Shown one piece after another: positions 54,517-62,424 of a DNA stretch of 64,000 bases; position 1 is the first letter of the stretch; each line of letters starts with the position of its first letter. The stretch comes from JAJEEA01 sp965116765 (lineage in GTDB: Bacteria; Acidobacteriota; Vicinamibacteria; Vicinamibacterales; UBA8438). A program made the position numbers and the translations under genes. The notes under the pieces are model-generated. The model did not search any database and was not told where the DNA came from. It saw nothing but the letters and a program-made list of their open reading frames with translations. Location: contig OZ220718.1 in NCBI GenBank assembly GCA_965116765.1, positions 6,429,507-6,493,506 on the forward strand, read 5' to 3'.

Positions 54517-55684
54517 GCGCTCACCGCGACCTCGGTGTCGGGGAAGTCGTCGAGGAGTCGCTCGACCGGCCAGTCTTGCGACGAGTGGCGGTGTCGATTC
54601 TCCCGCAGGATGTCCGGAAGGCGATCTCCCGTCACGTCGGCGACGGGGCGGCACGCCGCGACCGCGACCGCGATCAGGCAGCAGCCCGCGCAACCAGAGC
54701 GGCCCTCGAGAACGGTGAAGCGGCGCGCCGGGGCGTCCGCCGTCGGATGTGCGCGATTCGCCGGGTCAGCGACGGAGTTCCAAGCATGCCGACACCCTCC
54801 CACGAGTAACGGCCGCCGCGTTCGCGGACTGCGGCGGCCATGGAACTCAGCACCTCGACGTAGGTCTGGGTGCGCGCGCACCGCGCGCACGGCCGCCTCG
54901 TCGCACGCCTGCTCGGCGGTCAGGGCGAGCGTGCGCCGCAGCCACCAGGCGAGCGGATGGAACCAGAACAGGCAGCGGTTCAGCGAGGCGAGCCCCGCCA
55001 CGAGGGGATCGCGCCTTGCGACGTGCGCGCCCTCGTGCGCGAGCACGGCGCTTGGAGCTTGGTTTCCGACCACCGCTCCCAGCCCGACGGCAGCACCACG
55101 CTCGGCCGCAACAGACCGACGGTGACCGGCACCGCGATGCGGTCCGACTCGAGGACCTGGAAGGGAAGGGCGCCGAGCCGGCGGCGGGCCGGCCCCTCGG
55201 GCGGCCGGGCGCTGCGCGCGAGCCGCCGCGAGCCCCACAATCCGAGCACGAGGCGCAGCAGCATCGGCGCCAGGCCGGCGACGTAGACGGCGAGGGCCGT
55301 CGCCGTCCAGGACCACTCGCCGCGGGAAGGCGCGGCCGGCGCCGCGTCGCGGGGAACGCCGGGCTCGCGGCGAGGTGGCGTCAGCGGCGGGGGAGCCGTC
55401 GCGGCCGGATTCCACTCGGTCCGCGGGCCGGGCGTCGCGGCGACCGCGGCGGCGACGACGTCGCGCGCGGCGGGCGGCACCGGCACGCCGACGGCCGGCA
55501 CGAGGCGCGACAGCGCCGGCATCAGCAGCATCGCGACGAGCACGACGGTCCACGCGGCGTGCCGGGTCGCGCCGGCCGGCACCCGCAGGGCGGCGAGGAC
55601 CGCCGCCACGAACGCGGCGACCAGCGCCGCCCGCAGCGACGCGTCGGCCAGGGCTTCCAGCACCATCCCGCTCGTCCCGCTCAT
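54513..55684 (-). CDS. BlaR1-like M56 metallopeptidase of the second operon, frameshifted
   Basis: The first 205 residues (MSGTSGMVLEALADASLRAAL, then several membrane helices and VLLRPSVVLPSGWERWSE-type sequence) shift frame near 55065 to AVLAHEGAHVARRDPLVAGLASLNRCLFWFHPLAWWLRR, the HExxH (HEGAH) and following helix of M56, and EQACDEAAV. Near 54870 another shift passes through TYVEVLSSMAAAVRERGG and back near 54740. The end (CLIAVAVAACRPVADVTGD...DDFPDTEVAVSA) stops at 54513. It overlaps the BlaI gene (ATGA) before it and the TPR gene after it. Confidence 0.72.
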
Positions 55685-56079
55685 GACCGCCCCCCTCGCC
55701 CCGCCTTCGCCTTGCCTCTGGCCCGGCGCGCGAGACGCTCGAGCTCGTCCACCGAGAGCACCTGCTCGTCGACCATGCCCACGAGGAACTGCTCGGTCGA
55801 GCCCGCACAGAAGCGGTCGATGATGCGCCGCACCGCGGACGCGGCAATGCCCTGCGGCGGCAGCTTGGCCCGGTAGACGAACGTCTTGCCCGCCACCCGG
55901 TGGCTCAGGTAGCCGCGGGCTTCCAGGCGCCTCAGCACCGTCCGTACGCTCGAGTCCTTGAGCGGATGGGCTGGCAGCAGCCCTTCGCGCACCTGCTCCG
56001 CGGTGGCCTCGCCGCCGGACCAGATCGCCTCCATGACGGCCTGCTGCAGCTCGGTCAGGATGGCGTTACGAATAGTCAC
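55681..56079 (-). CDS. BlaI/MecI-family repressor, second copy
   Basis: 132 residues. LTELQQAVMEAIWSGGEATAEQVREGLLP, SSVRTVLRRLEARGYLSHRVAGKTFVYRA is an intact BlaI winged helix; IIDRFCAGSTEQFLVGMVDE is the dimerisation and cleavage region. Its TGA overlaps the M56 ATG. Upstream, at 56094-56101, a CACATGTG palindrome within GTAGCACATGTGTC may be the operator. It differs from the 33.7-kb copy in wing and tail, so the two systems are unlikely to cross-regulate. Confidence 0.88.
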   Translation of the reverse strand: MTIRNAILTELQQAVMEAIWSGGEATAEQVREGLLPAHPLKDSSVRTVLRRLEARGYLSHRVAGKTFVYRAKLPPQGIAASAVRRIIDRFCAGSTEQFLVGMVDEQVLSVDELERLARRARGKAKAGRGGRS

Positions 56080-56102
56080 GTTACGGAGTGTAGCACATGT
56101 GT

Positions 56103-56292
56103 CGGGTTCGAGCGAGATCCGGGGCCGAGGGTCTCGTCGAAATCTCGGCCTTGCGCGTGGTGGCGGATCCGGTCAGCGACCTGCTCTGGTCGACGGTGCG
56201 GAAGGCCACGGCCAGACGCCTCACCGTCCATGCGGCGGGCGGCTACACCTTCGCGCACGAGACGGGGCACAACATGGGGCTCGTGACCGCCG
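56103..56292 (+). pseudogene. Zincin metalloprotease fragment
   Basis: A short frame contains GGYTFAHETGHNMGL, the HExxHxxG zinc site of reprolysin-like (M12B/metzincin) proteases. The HExxH occupies 56256-56270. The sequences before and after do not extend the domain, and no Met-turn follows. It looks like a surviving scrap of a secreted protease gene between the BlaI promoter and a VapC gene. Confidence 0.45.
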
Positions 56293-56432
56293 CGCGGGCC
56301 GCGGGGCGACGAGGCGCGACTGCACATCCGACGCATTCCGCACGAGGGCGAGCGCCGCCCGCGCATCGGCCGGGAATCGATGGAGGAACCGGGCCGCCTG
56401 CAGGGTCTGCCAGCCCCAGGCGGCCGAAGAGC

Positions 56433-56816
56433 TCAGCAGATCACCAACTGCCGAATCAGCCGGAAGTGAGGGTCGGACGTGCACAACACGAGGTCGTGCT
56501 GGCCGGCGAGGGCCGCGATCCAGAGGTCGTTCGTCGGTATCGGGCTTCCGTCGTCGCGAAGCTGCCGGTGCAGCTGCGCGTAGCAGTGCGTCGTCTGCTC
56601 GTCGGGCGCGAGCACGGACACCCGCGGACTGGCGAGGAACCGCTGCAGGTTGGCGGCGTTCGTCGACTCGCGATTGCCGGCCGCGAAACCGGCCCGCAAC
56701 TCACCCAGCACGATGAGGGGCAGGACGATGGACTGCACCGTGCGGAGGAGCTCGACCCTGGCGGCAATCCCGCGCATGAAGTTGCTGTAGGCGTTCGTGT
56801 CGAGGGCGACGTTCAT
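56433..56816 (-). CDS. VapC-type PIN toxin
   Basis: 127 residues from ATG at 56816. MNVALDTNAYSNFMRG, VLGELRAGFAAGNR and IPTNDLWIAALAGQHDLVLCTSDPHF contain the four acidic PIN residues (D, E, D, D). The spacing is typical of VapC tRNA/rRNA endonucleases. The start overlaps the antitoxin stop (ATGA). The pair looks intact and, with the FitAB-like and HicBA pairs, is one of the functional-looking modules in the window. Confidence 0.9.
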   Translation of the reverse strand: MNVALDTNAYSNFMRGIAARVELLRTVQSIVLPLIVLGELRAGFAAGNRESTNAANLQRFLASPRVSVLAPDEQTTHCYAQLHRQLRDDGSPIPTNDLWIAALAGQHDLVLCTSDPHFRLIRQLVIC

Positions 56817-57055
56817 TGCCACGACTCGTCGTCGATGCGCGCGAACTCGGCGACGGCGCGGTCGAAGTCCGGGTCCTCCTGCCACGTGCCGACCAGGTGG
56901 TCGAGATCGGTGTGCTTCGCGGGGGCGGCGTCCAGGGCCAGCCCGCGGGTCAGCGCGTCGATGACGACCGCGTTGAGACTCTTCGACTCGCGTCGGGCGC
57001 GCTGCCGGAGGGCACGATCGACCTCGTCGGGAACGGCCCGGATGGTGTACTGCAT
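56813..57055 (-). CDS. Ribbon-helix-helix antitoxin of the VapC pair
   Basis: 80 residues: MQYTIRAVPDEVDRALRQRARRESKSLNAVVIDALTRGL is the strand-helix-helix DNA-binding domain of a FitA/CopG-like antitoxin, followed by an acidic toxin-binding tail (LVGTWQEDPDFDRAVAEFARID), a segment widely shared by VapB antitoxins with PIN partners. It is coupled to the toxin by an ATGA overlap. The AT-rich sequence ATGCTGTACGTGCAGGCATGG just upstream may hold its operator. Confidence 0.86.
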   Translation of the reverse strand: MQYTIRAVPDEVDRALRQRARRESKSLNAVVIDALTRGLALDAAPAKHTDLDHLVGTWQEDPDFDRAVAEFARIDDESWQ

Positions 57056-57534
57056 GCTGTACGTGCAGGCATGGTATCACAGCGGTGCAGGCGAGCTTCC
57101 CGCGCGGTTCTCGGGCCTTCCCGACCGTCGGCCCGGCAGCTCATTTCAAGGCCTGCGCGGGCGGGTGCGCCGCTACGCTGGCAAGACTTCTCTTGACAGC
57201 TATAGGAACGGGCCGCCATCCTGGGTCGACGAACCCGAGCGGTTCCTCGACGAAACGTGGGTGCTGGCCGAAGGTCGGACGGCACGGGAGTTCTGCCTGA
57301 TGTTCGCACCGGGACCGTTCCTGAGGCACGGCGCCGTGCCAGACCCCGGAGAGTTCAACGAGCGCACGGGAGACACCAGTGAATGGGAACCCCGATCCTG
57401 ATCGGGAAGGCTCTCATGGGTCCCGCGCCAGGATTCCGTCCGGGCAGGGTGACGCGTCGCGCCTGGAACGTCGCGTGGCCGCTCGACGATGGGCCGTAGA
57501 GGCGAAGGCCGGTTTCGTCCGGGGGCTGATGGCC
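57056..57534. other. Unassigned region with a possible gene fragment
   Basis: On the plus strand a start-less frame (about 57160-57401) reads PPSWVDEPERFLDETWVLAEG and AREFCLMFAPGPFLRHGAVPDPG before stopping. It looks more protein-like than chance, but I do not recognise it and it has no start. It may be the tail of a lost gene. The rest holds nothing I can support. Confidence 0.3.
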
Positions 57535-57753
57535 TCACTCGAATTCGGAGCGCGGGAGGCCCGATCGTCGAATGATCGCGCTCAGCGTGCCCGCCCGCAA
57601 CTCGGCGTGGTCCGGTACGGGGATGGTCACGGTCCCGGCCTTGTCGGCCTTCTGCATCACCACATGGCTCCCGCGTCTTCTCACCTCCGAGAAACCGTGT
57701 TCCGCCAGAATCCGACAGACGTCGCGGCCGGAAAGAACAGGCAGCTTACCCAA
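57535..57753 (-). CDS. HicA-family toxin
   Basis: 72 residues from TTG at 57753. KLPVLSGRDVCRILAEHGFSEVRRRGSHVVMQKA followed by TIPVPDHAELRAGTLSAIIRRSGL is the HicA double-stranded-RNA-binding-like fold with the catalytic His in RGSHVV. It overlaps the HicB stop by eight bases. Antitoxin-first order (hicB then hicA) is less usual but known. The TTG start is inferred from overlap and family length. Confidence 0.88.
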   Translation of the reverse strand: MGKLPVLSGRDVCRILAEHGFSEVRRRGSHVVMQKADKAGTVTIPVPDHAELRAGTLSAIIRRSGLPRSEFE

Positions 57754-57967
57754 CCGCCACCTCGACCTGCGTCACGTAGACTTCGTCGCGCAGGCGGCCC
57801 TCGATTTCCTCCGCGGAGGCTGTCTCGAAGAACAGCGCGAGGGCTTCCTCCAGGTTGTCCCTCGCTTCGGAGACGGTATCTCCCTGGCTGACGACATCCA
57901 CTTCGGGGCAGAGAGCGACGTAACCGTCGTCCTCGCGTTCGATGATCGCGGTCAGCTTTCTCGTCAT
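57746..57967 (-). CDS. HicB-family antitoxin
   Basis: 73 residues: MTRKLTAIIEREDDGYVALCPEVDVVSQGDTVSEARDNLEEAL is a standard HicB partial RNase-H-like fold, followed by ALFFETASAEEIEGRL. It lacks a C-terminal DNA-binding domain, as in the short HicB subgroup. It precedes and overlaps hicA. Confidence 0.88.
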   Translation of the reverse strand: MTRKLTAIIEREDDGYVALCPEVDVVSQGDTVSEARDNLEEALALFFETASAEEIEGRLRDEVYVTQVEVAVG

Positions 57968-58028
57968 CGGTGCTCCTGAGCGGGAGGGCGAGCGGCATCG
58001 GCGCTCAGCCCCTACCTGCCCCGCACCC

Positions 58029-59003
58029 TCAATCCTGCCCGCTCTCGCGGTTCCGCTCCTCCAGCCGCGCACCCCCCAGGATGTTCGGCATCGCGTAGTT
58101 CCCCTCGTGACACGCGTACTCGAACAGCAGCAGCTCGGTCGACTTCATGGGAATGCGCGCCGTCCACGGCGCCGACCACGTCGCGGGGTCGCTGATCGTG
58201 AACTCGTACAGCAGCGTGTCCGCGTCGACCCGGGTGAACCGCTCGATGAGATGCCGGTCCCTGGTCGAGCCCCGGTAGCCGTGCTTGTCGCTGAAGTGCG
58301 TGGTCTCGACCACCAGCGTGTCGCCTTCCCAGACCCCGCGCGACTCGCCGGTCCACGACTCGATGTCGGGGCGGGGGCGGCCGTCGAGGGGGATGATGCG
58401 CGAGTCGTGGACCATCTCGTTGAGCACCACGACGTGGTCGGGGGTCTGGAAGAGCTGCATGTTCTGGTTGTAGAAGCCGGGGGTCATCGGCGGCCCGGTG
58501 TTGAACCCGAGGATGCAGCGGTCGAACGCGCTGCGGTCGGTGTACGAGTCGGCGGGGTGGGCCTCGCGGTACGCGCGGCGCTCGTCGGCACGGCGCTGGC
58601 CCTCGTCGCTCAGGGCGGGGATGCGCCCGTTCGGGGGGTCGACGATGAGCGACGTGCGGCGGTCGTCGATGACGGTGGTGCCGAAGTCGAGCCAGAAGTT
58701 GTTGTAGCCGCCGACGTTGCCCCCGGCCTCGGTCCGGCGGGGCGCGGCTTCCCAGAGGCGGATGTTCCGCTCCACGCGCTCCTGCTCGATGGTGGCCGCC
58801 TCCTCCTCGGTCAGGAACGCCTGCTCGCCGCGGTCCTCGGGCCGCTCGAGCGGCGTGGCGGTCTTGAAGTCCCAGATGCCCTGCAGGTCAGGGGCGCCCC
58901 ACGGGGTCCGCGGTGCGTCCTGGCCGGCGGCCGGGCCAGCCGCCAGCACGACGAAGGCGGCCGCCAGCGCCGTTGCGACGATTCGACCTCTCACGACCGT
59001 CAT
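58029..59003 (-). CDS. Secreted acidobacterial-type protein of unknown function, paralogue 3 of 3
   Basis: 324 residues from ATG at 59003, with GAGGAGG upstream; signal peptide to about residue 28. It repeats the family plan: PRTPWGAPDLQGIWDFKTATPLERP, FLTEEEAATIE, LIVDPPNGRIPAL, RCILGFNTGPP, LFQTPDHVVVLNE, IIPLDGRPR, RGVWEGDTLVVET, FEYACHEGNYAMPNIL. It is closest in plan to the 22801 gene, though longer. It is divergent from the sulfite dehydrogenase operon. Confidence 0.82.
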   Translation of the reverse strand: MTVVRGRIVATALAAAFVVLAAGPAAGQDAPRTPWGAPDLQGIWDFKTATPLERPEDRGEQAFLTEEEAATIEQERVERNIRLWEAAPRRTEAGGNVGGYNNFWLDFGTTVIDDRRTSLIVDPPNGRIPALSDEGQRRADERRAYREAHPADSYTDRSAFDRCILGFNTGPPMTPGFYNQNMQLFQTPDHVVVLNEMVHDSRIIPLDGRPRPDIESWTGESRGVWEGDTLVVETTHFSDKHGYRGSTRDRHLIERFTRVDADTLLYEFTISDPATWSAPWTARIPMKSTELLLFEYACHEGNYAMPNILGGARLEERNRESGQD

Positions 59004-59133
59004 GGATCTACCTCCTCGGTAGGGGCGCCCGTCTCGCAAGGGCACCCTCGCCGTCTACCATAGCCGCTGACAGGGCTTCCGTAAACCCTGCGCTCGGAGT
59101 AGGATGCAGGAGTCAATCACCGGGAGAGATTCC

Positions 59134-60339
59134 ATGCCGAACAGAGTCAGCCGTCGCGAGCTGCTGGCCGGCGCGCTCGCCGCCGCGGCCCTGCCGGCCG
59201 CCGCCGGGCGCGCCCGTGCGCAGAGCGGAGACACCACCAGTCAGGCGGGGCCGGGGGCCAGCCGGCTGGGCGCCCGCTCGCCCCACGTGACGATCCAGCG
59301 CGACGCGCGCGGGCCGGTGGCCTCGCGCACGCCGCTGCAGGACCTGCAGGGCACCATCACGCCGTCGGACCTCCACTTCGAGCGGCACCACGCGGGCATC
59401 CCCGCCGTCGACCCCGACGACTACCGGCTGCTGGTCCACGGCATGGTCGAGCGGCCGATGGTGTTCACGCTGGCGGACCTGAAGCGCTTTCCGGCCACGT
59501 CGCGCATCTGCTTTCTCGAGTGCTCGGGCAACTACCCGACGGGGGCGGGGCCCGAGACGAAGCCCGAGGGGGTCTGCGGCATGACGTCGACGACCGAGTG
59601 GACGGGCGTGTCGCTGGCCACGCTCTTCCGCGAGGTCGGGGCCAGCCCCGACGCCACGTGGTTCCTCGCCGAGGGCCAGGACGCGGCGGTGATGACGCGC
59701 AGCGTCCCCATGGAGAAGGCGCGGGACGACGCCTTCGTCGCCTACGCCCAGAACGGCGAGGCGCTGCGGCCGGGGCAGGGCTATCCGGCGCGGCTGCTGC
59801 TGCCGGGGTGGGAGGGCAACTCGAACGTCAAGTGGCTGCGGCGCCTCGAGCTCGCCGACCGGCCGTTCATGACCCGCGAGGAGACCTCGAAGTACACCGA
59901 CCCGCTGGCCGACGGCACCGCGCGGCAGTTCAGCTTCGTCTTCGACGCCCGCTCCATCATCACCGCGCCGGCGTGGCCCGACGTCGTCGAGCCGGGGTGG
60001 ATCGAGCTGCGCGGCATCGCGTGGTCGGGACGGGGCGCCATCGCGCGGGTCGAGGTGAGCACCGACGGCGGCGGCACCTGGCAGGAGGCGCGCCTGCAGG
60101 CGCCGGTGCTGCGGCAGGCGCACACCCGCTTCCGCCACCTGTGGCGCTGGGACGGGGCCGAGACCGAGATCATGAGCCGGGCCGTCGACGACACCGGCTA
60201 CGTGCAGCCGACGCGCGCCGCCCTGCGCGCCGAGCGCGGGCGGCGGGCGCGGCGGTACCACCTGAACCCCATCACCGCGTGGCGCATCCGGCCGAGCGGG
60301 CAGGTCGAGTACCGGGTGGAGGAGCCATGGGACGCGTAA
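59134..60339 (+). CDS. soxC: SoxC-like sulfite dehydrogenase, molybdenum subunit
   Basis: 401 residues from ATG at 59134 with GGGAGAG upstream. A twin-arginine signal (SRRELLAGALAAAALP) precedes a sulfite-oxidase molybdopterin domain: DLHFERHHAGIPAVDP, TLADLKRFP, then ICFLECSGNYPTG, whose Cys is the Mo ligand, and LLPGWEGNSNVKWLRRL. A dimerisation domain (ITAPAWPDVVEPGWIELRGIAWSGRG) follows. Sulfite would be oxidised to sulfate in the periplasm. A cytochrome c gene overlaps its end by 13 bases. No soxAXYZB genes are in the window, so this is a stand-alone sulfite dehydrogenase pair. Confidence 0.87.
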   Translation: MPNRVSRRELLAGALAAAALPAAAGRARAQSGDTTSQAGPGASRLGARSPHVTIQRDARGPVASRTPLQDLQGTITPSDLHFERHHAGIPAVDPDDYRLLVHGMVERPMVFTLADLKRFPATSRICFLECSGNYPTGAGPETKPEGVCGMTSTTEWTGVSLATLFREVGASPDATWFLAEGQDAAVMTRSVPMEKARDDAFVAYAQNGEALRPGQGYPARLLLPGWEGNSNVKWLRRLELADRPFMTREETSKYTDPLADGTARQFSFVFDARSIITAPAWPDVVEPGWIELRGIAWSGRGAIARVEVSTDGGGTWQEARLQAPVLRQAHTRFRHLWRWDGAETEIMSRAVDDTGYVQPTRAALRAERGRRARRYHLNPITAWRIRPSGQVEYRVEEPWDA

Positions 60340-60902
60340 CCCGCGCCGTGGGCGCTGCCTTCGCGTTGCTCGTCGGCCTCGCGGCGGCAGCGGCAGCGCA
60401 ACCGCAGGACGGACGGCTCGGCTTCGGCCGCCCCGCGACGGCCGAGGACATCGCCGCGTGGGACATCGACGTCATGCCCGACGGCGCCGGCCTCCCCGAC
60501 GGATCGGGGACGGCGGAGAGCGGCGCCCCGGTCTACGCGGCGCAGTGCGCCGTCTGCCACGGTGCGGCCGGCGAAGGCGGCGTCGCCGACCGGCTGGTCG
60601 GTTACGACCCCGACAGCACGCCCCCGTTCGGCCCCGCCTACGAGGCGTGGCGCGCCGGCCGCGACGACGTGCCGTTCTCGGTCGGCAACTACTGGCCCTA
60701 TGCCACGACCCTCTTCGACTACATCCGCCGCGCGATGCCGTCGGACGCGCCGGGCACCCTGACTGCCGACGAGGTCTACGGCCTCGTCGCGTGGATACTC
60801 GCCGAGAACGGCATCGTCGCCCCCGACGCGGTCATGAACGCCGAGACCCTGCCCGCGGTCGAGATGCCCGCCCGCGACGTCTTCGTCCCGCAGGAACGGT
60901 AG
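60327..60902 (+). CDS. Cytochrome c subunit of the sulfite dehydrogenase (SoxD-like)
   Basis: 191 residues: signal peptide (MGRVTRAVGAAFALLVGLAA), a Pro/Gly-rich segment, then one haem c site AAQCAVCHGAAGEGG. Axial Met candidates lie in IRRAMPSDAPGTL, followed by LTADEVYGLVAWILAENG, the class I cytochrome c end. It starts inside the soxC-like gene, implying coupling and a fixed ratio. It would take electrons from sulfite oxidation to the respiratory chain. Confidence 0.85.
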   Translation: MGRVTRAVGAAFALLVGLAAAAAAQPQDGRLGFGRPATAEDIAAWDIDVMPDGAGLPDGSGTAESGAPVYAAQCAVCHGAAGEGGVADRLVGYDPDSTPPFGPAYEAWRAGRDDVPFSVGNYWPYATTLFDYIRRAMPSDAPGTLTADEVYGLVAWILAENGIVAPDAVMNAETLPAVEMPARDVFVPQER

Positions 60903-61181
60903 CCGGCGCGCGCGTCCAGGACAGTGATCGCGATATAGAGTCTGCCAACTGCACGTCGACGCAGCCCGTCTCTGCCGTCTTCCGGGCCTGCCAAGCGGCA
61001 AGGTCGCTCCGTCACCGTCGTGACGCAGCGGGAGGGCGCTCCGCCGCGCGGGCGCCCCCTGACGAGGCGCACTCGTGGCCGCCGCGAAGCGAAGCGCTGC
61101 AACCGGCACTGGTGGCCGTCTCGACCGGCCGCACTCGGCCCTCCGTCGTCGGACAACCACAACAGAGAGTGAGGTCTCCAC

Positions 61182-62310
61182 ATGCGCGTTTCCGCCCTGG
61201 TCGCCACGTTCTGTCTGCTGCTCTCCGTCGGCGCCGCCCACGGCCAGCCCGCGCCAGAGCTCGAGTACGATGCGGTGGCGCCGCTGAAGCTGCCGCCCGA
61301 CCTCTATCTCGGCGAGAACGCCGGCGTCGCCGTCGACTCGCGCGGTCACGTCTTCGTCTACACCCGGTCCGGGACCGACGCCACCATCATCGCCCCGCGG
61401 GCCGCGTCGCTCTACGAGTTCGCGCCCGACGGCAGCTTCGTCCGCGAGATCGGCGGCAACCTCTACTCGAAGGCGTGGGCGCACGCCGTCCGGGTCGACG
61501 CCGACGACAACATCTGGCTGGTCGACAACGGCTCGAGCATGGCCGTCAAGCTGAGCCCGGCCGGCCGCGTGCTGCAGGTCTTCGGGCGCCGTGCGGAGTC
61601 GACCCACGCGCGATACCCCCGCTGCACCGGGCCGTACTGCCCGCCGCACTCGCTGCGCCCGCCGTACTACGAGTCGCCCGACGCCCTGCCGCCGCCGGCG
61701 CGCGACGGGCTGTTCGACGAGGTGACCGACGTCGCGTTCGATCCCGACGGCAACGTCTACTTCAGCGACGGCTACAACAACGCCCGCGTCGCCAAGTACG
61801 ACGCCGACGGCAACTGGGTCGGCTCGTGGGGCGAGCGGGGCAGCCAGCCCGGGCAGTTCCGCCTCCCCCACGGCATCGCCGCCGACGACCGGGGCCGCGT
61901 CTACGTGGCCGACCGGTCCAACAACCGGGTCCAGGTGTTCGAGTCGGACGGCACGTTCGTGCGCGAGGTCACGCTGGCCGACCTGCGGCGGCAGGCGCCG
62001 GTGCCGGCCGACTACGCGCCCCAGGTCGCGAGCTTCGGGCGGCTGCCCGACGGCAGCTACAACTCGCTGTGGCCCAACTCGATCTGCATCACGCCGGGCC
62101 CCCGACCCGGTCATGTTCACCCAGGACATGTTCCCCGGCCGCATCTACAAGATGTCGCTCGACGGCACCGTGCTCGGCTACTTCGGCCGGGACGGCCAGG
62201 CCGTCGGCCAGTTCGGCTGGATACACGGCCTGGCGTGCCCGTCGGCCGACGAGGTCTGGGTCGCCGAGCTGCTGACCTGGCGCGTCCAGAAGATCACCCT
62301 CCGCGACTGA
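61182..62310 (+). CDS. Secreted NHL-repeat beta-propeller protein, one frameshift
   Basis: About 376 residues when joined. Signal peptide, then NHL/SMP-30-like blades: NAGVAVDSRGHVFVYTRSG, AVRVDADDNIWLVDNGSS, DVAFDPDGNVYFSDGYNN, GIAADDRGRVYVADRSNNRVQVF. At the C run 62099-62103 (GGGCCCCCGACCC) the frame shifts; removing one C gives ITPGPDPVMFTQDMFPGRIYKM and runs to 62310. The fold resembles the lyase half of peptidylglycine amidating enzymes, but many such propellers are only binding modules. Role unknown. Confidence 0.77.
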
Positions 62311-62424
62311 CGCGCCCGGGTCCCGCCCGCGCCCGCGCTTGACGCCAACCCGCTGAAACGGTCATGGTCGGCACGAGGACGGTCGGCCGGGACCGGACCG
62401 GACGGGCCGACGAGGGAGGGCGCG

